Part shown: one piece after another, positions 44,184-51,094 of the stretch
Position numbering within the stretch: the first letter of the stretch is position 1
Layout of the letters: the number at the start of each line of letters is the position of its first letter
Source: Paludibacteraceae bacterium
GTDB taxonomy: Bacteria; Bacteroidota; Bacteroidia; Bacteroidales; Paludibacteraceae
DNA length: 64,000 nucleotides
Reading direction: 5' to 3'
Assembly (NCBI GenBank): GCA_024400115.1
Contig: JAKSNF010000003.1
Span: forward strand, 1-64,000
Made by a program: the position numbers and the translations under genes
Notes under the pieces: model-generated
Told to the model about the DNA's origin: nothing
The model's database searches: none
Seen by the model: the letters and a program-made list of their open reading frames with translations, nothing else

Positions 44184-45338
44184 TTTATTTGCAGTTTTAA
44201 ACAAATGTGCACTAAAAAAATGCAAACTGCGATTGCTTCCTTTACGAACACACTATCGGTATTGGGTTATTGCTGGGTTGTTCTTAGCTTATTCTTGGGT
44301 TCGCTCAAACCCTTGCTCGGAGGATGCGAGAAGGGTCTTTCTCCCCCATTGAGAGGTTAAAAGGTCAATAGTTAAAAGTTAATTCGAACGAGTTTACACT
44401 TTACATTTTACACTTTACACTTTTGTTAAAAATATAAGTATCTGTCTTATAGTTGTTTATATATAATTCTATCACTTCTTCAGGTGTAAACGTAAACGTA
44501 AACTCGGATGCGATTCCGTTTTTGCACCTCTATTCTCTTATATTTCTATTATAATTATATTATATATAATATATAATAGTGCGCGCGATGTATAATTACA
44601 ATTCGATCGAGTTTACACTTTACACTTTACGTTTTTTAACGTTTAACTTTTAACCTTTTATATTTAATACACTTATTTATAATGACTTACGTTATTAAAA
44701 GGTTAATAGTTAGATTAACTCCAACCCGTAAATTGCCTATCTTCTGCCTCAAAAATCACCCTAAATCTTCCCAAAACACCCCTCTTTTTAGTCTAATACA
44801 CACTTGTTTTAGCTCTCAAAATTATGTGGTAGTGTGGTTTTCATCGCGCATTGTGCATTGTGCATCGTGCACCTCTCTTAACAATCGTACACTTTCTTCA
44901 CTGTATCATCACCCGCTCCTGTAGCATACCATAAGCAAGGGATAAGCAAGGAACTTGCTATCTATCCCTACACCCCTAATCTTAATAATTGCACATAATG
45001 TGATTTTACACAACTGTCTTTTCCTAAATTTCCTATGTAGTTGTGTCTTGATAGGCTGTCAACTATTTTAGGAAAGTGTCAACGAATGCGGAAACGGCAG
45101 TGTTTCGGCTAGGTTTTGCAGGTGCTATGATGGTACGGGGGTGCTTCGGGTACATGTACGGTGGAGATAGTACTTGGTCTCCCGATACCTCAAGCGGTGC
45201 GGGTGGTGCTAGCACCATTATAAACCTCTATCGCGCGCGGGAAGGAGTTTTAGGAAACACCTGCACCACTACACCACTTACACCCAAGCGGCTCCCGATT
45301 GCTCGGAAAACCGCCAAACCGCCAGGGGGAAGTATCTT
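44184..45338. other. 1.15-kb spacer: low-complexity DNA, then a GC-rich patch
   Basis: Heptamer tracts (TTTACAC type at about 44392-44425 and 44600-44635; GTGCATT type at about 44850-44880), GTAAAC hexamers near 44488 and a TATATAATATATAAT stretch near 44565 dominate 44350-44900. From about 45060 to 45330 the composition becomes GC-rich; an 88-codon frame (45076-45342) reads through it but overlaps the end of the nuclease gene by a few bases and resembles nothing I know. No RNA gene recognised. Confidence 0.6.
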
Positions 45339-46592
45339 TTAGACCTTTGCCAGTTCTTGTTTTACAAACTCGGCATATTGTTTGGCAATTTCTTGGCGTT
45401 TGTCTTTACTTAGCAGATCTAATGTAAAATTAGATAGGTTAAGGCTTTCTCCGGGATAATATATCCGGAAATACCAACCTTCATCTTGATTTTCTTGAAT
45501 ATTAAAAGATAGACCTTTCTGGTTTTTATCCACACCAAAGAAAAAGCCTTTCTCTCGACATCTATCGTCAGCTTGTAGAGTATAATATACACCATCTTTT
45601 TCAATACGAAAATATAACGGTGTATGCTTTGAAGGATGAAAAATGAGATCTGTCACAACCATATGTAAAGGGACTTCTCGATCTTGAATCTTAAGACAAT
45701 TTTGCCGTAAGGAAGCTTCTAATTCATTCAAAAAATCTGAAATAATATGCCATTTAACGTCTTTTGCCTTATGCTCTAATCCAATATTCTCTAGTCCTCC
45801 AAATTGTTTTACTTCTTCTATATGCCCGCACACTATTTGAGTTAATTTTTTGTTTAATTCTACATCTCCGACTATTTCTTTAATTACTTCCAAGTATTGC
45901 CGAATTGCTTCTTTTGCAAATTCACAGCAATTATCTTCTTTTAATAGTTTTTTTAGCCATTCTGTAATTACTTCACCTTCACCATATCCAATGCACTTAA
46001 CGCGATTAGTTAAATCAACAAATCCTTCTTTTTCTTTGCCATGAGACATACTGTATGAAGACGCTGGGTGTCGATCGGGTGTAAGATAATAAATTTCAAT
46101 GTTTTTTGGATCATATTTATGGTGATTTTCTCGGTCTCGAGCATCTTCTCCTTTTTTGCGTAGTTTGGCATTCTGTACTTGCCAAAAATATTTTTGTAAT
46201 TGTCCGCATTGTGGGTCACTATTATTATCTCCAGAATAGATTTTATTTTCTATAATGATAGCAAAATCTTTTACCGTGTCTTCAATGAGGATATCTATAT
46301 CACCCTCCTCTGTCCAATTAGAAGCATTAGGGGTAACTATTGTCGAATCTGAGACTTTGAAATCACTACCTATTAGTTCTAAAAATATTTCTAATGGCTT
46401 TGTCCCTAAATTATGAAGTCCTGTAGGATCAAGCATAGTAGCAATGAAGCGCGAATGCAAATACACTTCGTCACTTATTGGGCGCAGAGCGGTAAAAACA
46501 TTAAATTGCTCTTTATCTTCCCACGAATTAGGATAGTTTTTTTTCAAATCATTGATAGCAGCAAATAGATTTTTTTCCATATTCTTATTCAT
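45339..46592 (-). CDS. PD-(D/E)XK nuclease superfamily protein
   Basis: 417 residues. The N-terminal 200 residues show the nuclease core: EEGDIDILIEDTVKDFAIII followed by ENK, which gives the D-x(n)-E-x-K pattern, with QLQKYFW and a later strand NIEIYYLTPD. This resembles the PDDEXK_4 group (PF14281) of stand-alone DNA nucleases common in accessory islands. The C-terminal half is unassigned. The first codons (ATGAATAAG) overlap the stop codon of a decayed WYL-gene fragment. An alternative start is the Met four codons later. Target unknown; a defence role is inference from context. Confidence 0.8.
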   Translation of the reverse strand: MNKNMEKNLFAAINDLKKNYPNSWEDKEQFNVFTALRPISDEVYLHSRFIATMLDPTGLHNLGTKPLEIFLELIGSDFKVSDSTIVTPNASNWTEEGDIDILIEDTVKDFAIIIENKIYSGDNNSDPQCGQLQKYFWQVQNAKLRKKGEDARDRENHHKYDPKNIEIYYLTPDRHPASSYSMSHGKEKEGFVDLTNRVKCIGYGEGEVITEWLKKLLKEDNCCEFAKEAIRQYLEVIKEIVGDVELNKKLTQIVCGHIEEVKQFGGLENIGLEHKAKDVKWHIISDFLNELEASLRQNCLKIQDREVPLHMVVTDLIFHPSKHTPLYFRIEKDGVYYTLQADDRCREKGFFFGVDKNQKGLSFNIQENQDEGWYFRIYYPGESLNLSNFTLDLLSKDKRQEIAKQYAEFVKQELAKV

Positions 46593-46683
46593 TATAAAGT
46601 TTTACAACATTTTTAGCATCAAGTTTTAGCCAGTCGGCGAGGCGTTGCTTTCAGTGACTTATGCAACGGTAACAAACGCAGAT
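46593..46683 (-). pseudogene. Remnant of a second WYL-regulator 3' end
   Basis: Bases 46616-46648 are identical over 33 bases to 47315-47347, the 3' end of the intact WYL gene, and 46649-46678 matches 47482-47511 with a few changes. Relative to the intact gene about 134 bases are missing between the two blocks and the frame is broken. The remnant's final codons would read LKLDAKNVVKLYNE, similar to LKLDAEQIFKMYNNK of the intact protein. Confidence 0.85.
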
Positions 46684-46691
46684 GATTGGCT

Positions 46692-47165
46692 CTAGCAGTC
46701 AGAGTCAGAGCCAAAGTCAGAGTCGCTGGTCTTTAATTTCTCAAACAACGGCTTTAATTGTTTTGTAGCAAGCGAGTATAATTCATATGCCTCTTTCATA
46801 TTTTCATATCTCATACCAACTATCTGATATAGAGTAAGATGGGCCAATACTTCTGCTGACATTTTGCTAACACCAAATTTAGATGCAATGGAATTCCGGC
46901 AGTCCAATAGTGTTTTAGCATTGCGAATAATATGGACAACATCTTCCACACCATTGTCTTTCCCATAAATTTTCATCCAATCTTTATAGATTTTCTTACC
47001 TTGCTGTGCCCATTGATATATCTCGGAAAAATTAGCAGTCAATCTACTAAAATCAGCTTCTTCTACAGAAATAGTTCCACTCTTATTATACATTACCATT
47101 AACTTTTCTCTTACGATGTTACCATCATCATCGTAATAGCAAATACCTTTTTTTTTCATATACAA
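46692..47165 (-). CDS. Hypothetical protein in the accessory pocket
   Basis: 157 residues, not recognised. It begins with Lys-rich MYMKKKGICYYDDDGNIV, has an Ile/Tyr-rich helical middle (SEIYQWAQQGKKIYKDWMKIYG) quoted here as IYQWAQQGKKIYKDWM, and ends in an acidic tail SDSDFGSDSDC. The size and AT-rich composition resemble small accessory proteins. It lies with a 30-codon frame between the intact WYL gene and the WYL remnant, so it may be cargo of a duplication or insertion. Confidence 0.6.
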   Translation of the reverse strand: MYMKKKGICYYDDDGNIVREKLMVMYNKSGTISVEEADFSRLTANFSEIYQWAQQGKKIYKDWMKIYGKDNGVEDVVHIIRNAKTLLDCRNSIASKFGVSKMSAEVLAHLTLYQIVGMRYENMKEAYELYSLATKQLKPLFEKLKTSDSDFGSDSDC

Positions 47166-47179
47166 ATTAATTTAAATTT

Positions 47180-47272
47180 TTAATTTTCATAAAACATAAC
47201 TAACAACTCAGAATTTCCCTGTGAATCTTTAGAAGCCTGATACGTATCTAATGTTTTTTTAAAAGCATTCAT
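47180..47272 (-). CDS. Possible 30-residue micro-protein
   Basis: ATG at 47272 to TAA at 47180 on the minus strand, encoding a peptide that starts MNAFKKTLDTYQAS and ends LLVMFYEN. It fills the gap between the WYL gene and the 157-residue protein, with 8 bases to the WYL stop. No ribosome-binding site and no known homologue; a chance frame is possible. Confidence 0.3.
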   Translation of the reverse strand: MNAFKKTLDTYQASKDSQGNSELLVMFYEN

Positions 47273-47280
47273 AATTGTTT

Positions 47281-48210
47281 CTATTTATTGTTATACATTT
47301 TAAATATTTGTTCCGCATCAAGTTTTAGCCAGTCGGCGAGGCGTTGCGGGGCAAGGACTTTGACCTCTGCACCCAAGGAACGCAGTTCTTGGATAAGGTC
47401 AAAAGTCGGAGCCACCTTCATCTCAAAGATAGAATAACCATCATTTGCCTTGGGTGCGGTTTCGGGTACACACTCTATCTCTTTCTGCGACTTATGCAAC
47501 GGCAACGAACGTAAATATTGAGCACGCAACGAGGTCGCCCACAAGCGTACTAACTCAGGCTTTTCATTCATTATTACTCCATAATAGTCTTTGAAATACT
47601 TCCCTCCATCAAAGTTGCGAGGCAAGAGATACGGCTTGTCAGTTGCTTTCATTTCGACAAAGCGATCCAAAGCAAACACTCGCAATTCTTTGTGTTTAGA
47701 CGACTTGGCGAGGACGTACCATCTACGCTTGAAGGACTTGAGGCAATAAGGCTCTATCTCAAATTGTGATGGTTCTTCGGCAAAGAAGCTCTGATAAGCA
47801 ACAGTTAATGAATGATGCGTCTTCATCGCCTTAACGATTGGCGTGAGGAAGCGATAACCGGATGGCATATCTTCAATGAGTATTTGTTTGCTAATATCTT
47901 TACATTCCGTAACAAACTGACTCATTGCCATCGTTTCCGCTGCCCATTGACTGAAAGATTTATCCTTTAGGTCGGTCTCAAGATAATAGCGATTGGTGGC
48001 TCGGTCGCATTTATAAATTATACCGAAGATACTTTCTATCGCGTGTAAGTCGCGACGGAACGTGCGTTCGGGAATACTCGTTGTTCTGCGATGGTTAGCG
48101 GATGTGTTATTCATCCACTTGCGGTCTATCTCCTCTTTGGTGAGCGGACCGAAAGAATACAACGTGTCCACGAGCCACACGTAACGTTGGAATTGTTGAG
48201 CGGGAGTCAT
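47281..48210 (-). CDS. WYL-domain transcriptional regulator
   Basis: 309 residues from the ATG at 48210. A longer frame from 48261 is rejected because the promoter's -7 box (48231-48238) lies between the two. An N-terminal helix-turn-helix (KEEIDRKWMNN and RTFRRDLHAIESIFG) precedes a WYL domain (about 130-230: HHSLTVAYQSF, EPYCLKSFKRRWYVLAKS, RVFALDRFVEM) and a C-terminal WCX-like region. Such regulators bind small or nucleotide ligands and often control phage-defence operons. It is upstream of the orphan proteins and nuclease on the same strand, so they may be its targets. Confidence 0.9.
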   Translation of the reverse strand: MTPAQQFQRYVWLVDTLYSFGPLTKEEIDRKWMNNTSANHRRTTSIPERTFRRDLHAIESIFGIIYKCDRATNRYYLETDLKDKSFSQWAAETMAMSQFVTECKDISKQILIEDMPSGYRFLTPIVKAMKTHHSLTVAYQSFFAEEPSQFEIEPYCLKSFKRRWYVLAKSSKHKELRVFALDRFVEMKATDKPYLLPRNFDGGKYFKDYYGVIMNEKPELVRLWATSLRAQYLRSLPLHKSQKEIECVPETAPKANDGYSIFEMKVAPTFDLIQELRSLGAEVKVLAPQRLADWLKLDAEQIFKMYNNK

Positions 48211-48230
48211 AAGTTTTCGTTTTTCGAGTG

Positions 48231-48262
48231 CAAAGTTACAACTTTTTTTCAATATACGCAAA
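48231..48262 (-). promoter_or_regulatory. Promoter of the WYL regulator
   Basis: Minus strand: TTTG (48259-48262), 20-base spacer, TAACTTTG (48231-48238). The leader is only about 15 bases to the ATG at 48210. Confidence 0.85.
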
Positions 48263-48279
48263 TTTTGATTATAAATTTA

Positions 48280-49155
48280 TTATAAACATAGTTCTTTTAC
48301 AATAGATTGAGTATCATTGGCGGTAAACATTGGTTTTGTAACCTCGTTCTTATAAGCAAACCATTGTAGCACTTCAAATTGTTGTAATTCGCCTAAACAC
48401 CAAAGAATATGTTTGACACCAGAAAACTCTGCTAATGAGTTATATCTCAAATGACCAGATAAGCCAATGAGATTACTATCCTTGATTTGCATAAGATGTT
48501 TCAATAGGATACTATAAGCTTCTGCTACTGCAAATTTAAGATGTAGCTTTGCTGCCAAATATAAATATTCATTATCCGTCAATTGAGTCCTGTCAATAGG
48601 ATCCTCGGAAGGCAATCGTAATCGAGCATGTAAATAACTATCAGCCTTAGATAATTCCTCTAAATATTTGCTGATATATTCAGGCTTACCCCATTTACAA
48701 ATAACTCTAGCAGAGGCATTATTGTGTCGTTGCTCAAATAAACTAATAACATCTTTCTCAAACCGAGAGTCCCAATGATTAAATAGGAAGTTCAAAGCCC
48801 AATTGCAGTCCGTTTGGCAACCTTGTAAAAAGGCTCTCAAGACTTGTTGTTGCTCGGTATAAGACAAATAGAGTAATCGCTTTTGTAATTCTTTTCGGGC
48901 TATTCCTTTCTTTCCTTTGGTTTGATAATTGGTCAGCAGTTGATTCACGGAAAGGTAATGCGGTCGTTGTACCTCCGACTTTTCTTCTCGCTGTTTAAGT
49001 ATTGAATAGATAGCACGCGTTATCATAGATTCGTCTTCATCATCTAAGATATCAAATAACTCGGCGGAGGAAAATGTACAGAGCATTGCACGTAAAATAT
49101 TCCAGTCACAATTCTCGTGCTTGGCATATTGATAAATATAGGTCTTTTTGTTCAT
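48280..49155 (-). CDS. Hypothetical all-helical protein
   Basis: 291 residues with no family I recognise. It is rich in Leu/Lys/Glu with repeated helix pairs (for example QQQVLRAFLQGCQTDCNWAL, FLFNHWDSRFEKDVISLFEQ, NEYLYLAAKLHLKFAVAEAY), reminiscent of HEAT/ARM-type solenoids. It is upstream of the WYL gene in the same direction with 69 bases between. A TATCTTTG box on the minus strand (49184-49191) could be part of its promoter, but no TTTG lies at the right distance. Confidence 0.6.
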   Translation of the reverse strand: MNKKTYIYQYAKHENCDWNILRAMLCTFSSAELFDILDDEDESMITRAIYSILKQREEKSEVQRPHYLSVNQLLTNYQTKGKKGIARKELQKRLLYLSYTEQQQVLRAFLQGCQTDCNWALNFLFNHWDSRFEKDVISLFEQRHNNASARVICKWGKPEYISKYLEELSKADSYLHARLRLPSEDPIDRTQLTDNEYLYLAAKLHLKFAVAEAYSILLKHLMQIKDSNLIGLSGHLRYNSLAEFSGVKHILWCLGELQQFEVLQWFAYKNEVTKPMFTANDTQSIVKELCL

Positions 49156-49263
49156 AAGATATGTTGTTTAACGTTTGACGGTGCAAAGATACACTATCAA
49201 ACGGACAACATTAGGCCGGAGCAAATAAAAAATGTGTTTTTCTGCCGAATTGTACTAAATTAT

Positions 49264-49294
49264 TTTGATATATGCAAATTATTCCGTATCTTTG
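49264..49294 (+). promoter_or_regulatory. Promoter of mutY
   Basis: TTTG (49264-49267), 19-base spacer, TATCTTTG (49287-49294); ATG at 49316. Confidence 0.85.
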
Positions 49295-49315
49295 CACGAA
49301 ATTTGCACACAAATA

Positions 49316-50419
49316 ATGAATATCGACAATTTTAGATATGAACTTTACCAATGGTACGAAGCTAATAAACGCCTTCTACCTTGGCGCGAAACACAAGACC
49401 CTTACAAGATTTGGCTCTCCGAGATCATCCTTCAACAAACACGCGTAGCACAAGGACTGGATTATTACCTCCGCTTCATCGACCGTTTCCCCACCGTCCA
49501 AGACCTCGCTGCCGCCGAAGAAGACGAAGTCCTTCTTCTCTGGCAAGGACTGGGCTATTACTCCCGCGCCCGTAACCTGCATAAAGCAGCGATTGAAATA
49601 GTTGAGAGTGGAGAGTTTAGAGTTGAGAGTAGAATGGAGAGTTTAGAGTTGAAAGTTGATAGAGTAGGGTTTCCGAAAACTTTTGAGGAACTGAGGCAAC
49701 TGCCGGGGGTGGGGGACTATACCGCAGGAGCGATTGCGTCCTTTGCCTACAACATGCCTTTTCCGGCTATGGACGGCAATGTGTATCGCGTCCTTTCACG
49801 TATCTACGACGACGAAACAGTCTTTGACACGGAAGCCGGCAAGAGACATTTCCGTGCTCTGGATGAGCAACTCTTAGACCAAACGAACCCCCGACTATTT
49901 AACTCCGCTATCATGGAGTTTGGTGCCCTATACTGCGTGCCACAGAACCCCGAATGTGAACAATGTCCGCTCCAACGATTCTGCTTGGCTTATGCCCATC
50001 ATACGGTTGAACTACTACCTCTGCGTAAACCAAAGAACGAATTAAAAGACAGATACTTAAACTATATCATTTATCTTGACAAAGCGGATAATACACTTAT
50101 CCACCAACGTACCGAAAAGGACATCTGGCAGCACCTTTGGGAGTTTGTCCTAACGGAAACTCAAAACTCTAAACTTTCAAACAAGACGGCTTCTCTAAAC
50201 TCTATACGGCTTGCCGATCGCGCCCGTCAGGGCAGAGAACTCTCCACTCTAAACTTTACCCACATACTGAGTCACCAACGTATTCATGCCTCTTTCAGCG
50301 TGCAGTCCTGCTCTGAGTTACCGACAATAGAAAACACAAAGCAAGTGGCAATCAAAGACTTAGATAATTACGCATTTTCACGCCTGACTTTGAAGGCATT
50401 GCAGCGTTTATTCCATTAA
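49316..50419 (+). CDS. mutY: A/G-specific adenine DNA glycosylase
   Basis: 367 residues from the ATG at 49316; a TTG upstream overlaps the promoter and is not used. Catalytic Glu is in SEIILQQTRV, the helix-hairpin-helix plus Asp is LPGVGDYTAGAIASFAY with MDGNVYRV, and the [4Fe-4S] ligands are CVPQNPECEQCPLQRFC. The C-terminal NUDIX-like domain recognises 8-oxoG. Two heptamer-encoded inserts lie before the HhH (VESGEFRVESRMESLELKVD) and in the NUDIX domain (QNSKLSNKTASLNSIRLA). Both keep frame and avoid catalytic residues. Confidence 0.95.
   Translation: MNIDNFRYELYQWYEANKRLLPWRETQDPYKIWLSEIILQQTRVAQGLDYYLRFIDRFPTVQDLAAAEEDEVLLLWQGLGYYSRARNLHKAAIEIVESGEFRVESRMESLELKVDRVGFPKTFEELRQLPGVGDYTAGAIASFAYNMPFPAMDGNVYRVLSRIYDDETVFDTEAGKRHFRALDEQLLDQTNPRLFNSAIMEFGALYCVPQNPECEQCPLQRFCLAYAHHTVELLPLRKPKNELKDRYLNYIIYLDKADNTLIHQRTEKDIWQHLWEFVLTETQNSKLSNKTASLNSIRLADRARQGRELSTLNFTHILSHQRIHASFSVQSCSELPTIENTKQVAIKDLDNYAFSRLTLKALQRLFH
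49598..49672 (+). repeat. 7-bp-period repeat inside mutY (first)
   Basis: Heptamers AGTTGAG, AGTGGAG, AGTTTAG, AGTTGAG, AGTAGAA, then similar; in frame between a conserved helix and the HhH motif. Confidence 0.9.
50158..50260 (+). repeat. 7-bp-period repeat inside mutY (second)
   Basis: CTCAAAA, CTCTAAA, CTTTCAA then ACAAGACGGCTTCTC, then CTAAACTCT units, and a second tract near 50237-50256; encodes a Ser/Asn/Leu-rich insert. Confidence 0.85.
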
Positions 50420-50452
50420 AAAGACGTTTTTTTATAAAAAAACAACAAAATA

Positions 50453-50484
50453 TTTGCGTATTTAAAAAAAAAGTTGTAATTTTG
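50453..50484 (+). promoter_or_regulatory. Promoter of the HU gene
   Basis: TTTG (50453-50456), 20-base spacer, TAATTTTG (50477-50484). Confidence 0.85.
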
Positions 50485-50553
50485 CACGCAATTTTGGCAA
50501 ATAGCCAATGGAGACGTTGATAGAACTATTATAATATTAAAAACAAACTTACT

Positions 50554-50823
50554 ATGACAAAAGCAGAATTAGTTAACACGATTGCTATCCAAACGGGATA
50601 TGATAAGACTACAATCCTGAATATTGTAGAGTCTTCCATGTACAACGTAAAGAAATCCCTTTCGGAAGGGGAATTCGTTTACTTACGCGGTTTTGGTACT
50701 TTTGGTATCAAGGAGCGTAAGGCTCGTATCGCCCGTAATATTTGTGCCAAAACATCTATCCAAGTTCCTGCGCATAAGATTCCGTACTTTAAGCCCAGTA
50801 ACGACTTAACCAAGATGCTTTAA
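50554..50823 (+). CDS. HU family DNA-binding protein
   Basis: 89 residues, normal length for HU/IHF. It begins MTKAELVNTIAIQTGYDKTT and has FVYLRGFGTFGIKERKAR, the beta-arm base, and VPAHKIPYFKPSNDL near the end. It bends and compacts DNA. Its own promoter lies upstream; mutY-HU-rng order fits other Bacteroidota. Confidence 0.95.
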   Translation: MTKAELVNTIAIQTGYDKTTILNIVESSMYNVKKSLSEGEFVYLRGFGTFGIKERKARIARNICAKTSIQVPAHKIPYFKPSNDLTKML

Positions 50824-50872
50824 TCTCGACTAAAACGAATCAATAATAACTAATAATTAAAAACTTACAATT

Positions 50873-50962
50873 ATGCCAAACGGAAAGAAGCATAAGAGAC
50901 ACAAGATGTCTACGCACAAACGTAAAAAACGTTTGCGTAAGAATCGTCATAAGCATAAGTAA
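50873..50962 (+). CDS. AURKAIP1/COX24-domain micro-protein
   Basis: 29 residues, ATG at 50873 to TAA at 50962. It is extremely basic (MPNGKKHKRHKMSTHKRKKR at the start, ending RHKHK) and matches the small proteins of Bacteroidota annotated as AURKAIP1/COX24-domain, related to mitochondrial ribosomal mS38. A ribosome-associated role is likely but unproven. It sits between HU and rng, 50 bases after HU, probably in one transcript with HU. Confidence 0.85.
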   Translation: MPNGKKHKRHKMSTHKRKKRLRKNRHKHK

Positions 50963-51014
50963 ACTACCGTCGAACGTGCTTTGACGTCGCTCCGGCGACT
51001 CCGGTAAATTAACG

Positions 51015-51065
51015 AGGCTTTGTGGCGATTCGGCGTTGAATAACCGATAGTTACAAAGCCTTTTT
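51015..51065 (+). terminator. Terminator or attenuator before rng
   Basis: A 9-bp stem (51015-51023 with 51053-51061) with a 29-base loop that itself can pair (CGG/CCG) is followed by five T. It lies between the micro-protein and rng. Confidence 0.65.
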
Positions 51066-51094
51066 AGTAACTAATCAATCTCTTTATTTATTGT

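Noticed and set aside
45100..45240. tRNA-like fold in the GC-rich patch
   Set aside because: No T-loop consensus, CCA end or cloverleaf arms of the right length.
45339..49155. Named defence systems (CBASS, BREX, restriction-modification, toxin-antitoxin)
   Set aside because: None of their core genes, such as cyclases, PglZ, methyltransferases or known toxin folds, is recognisable here.
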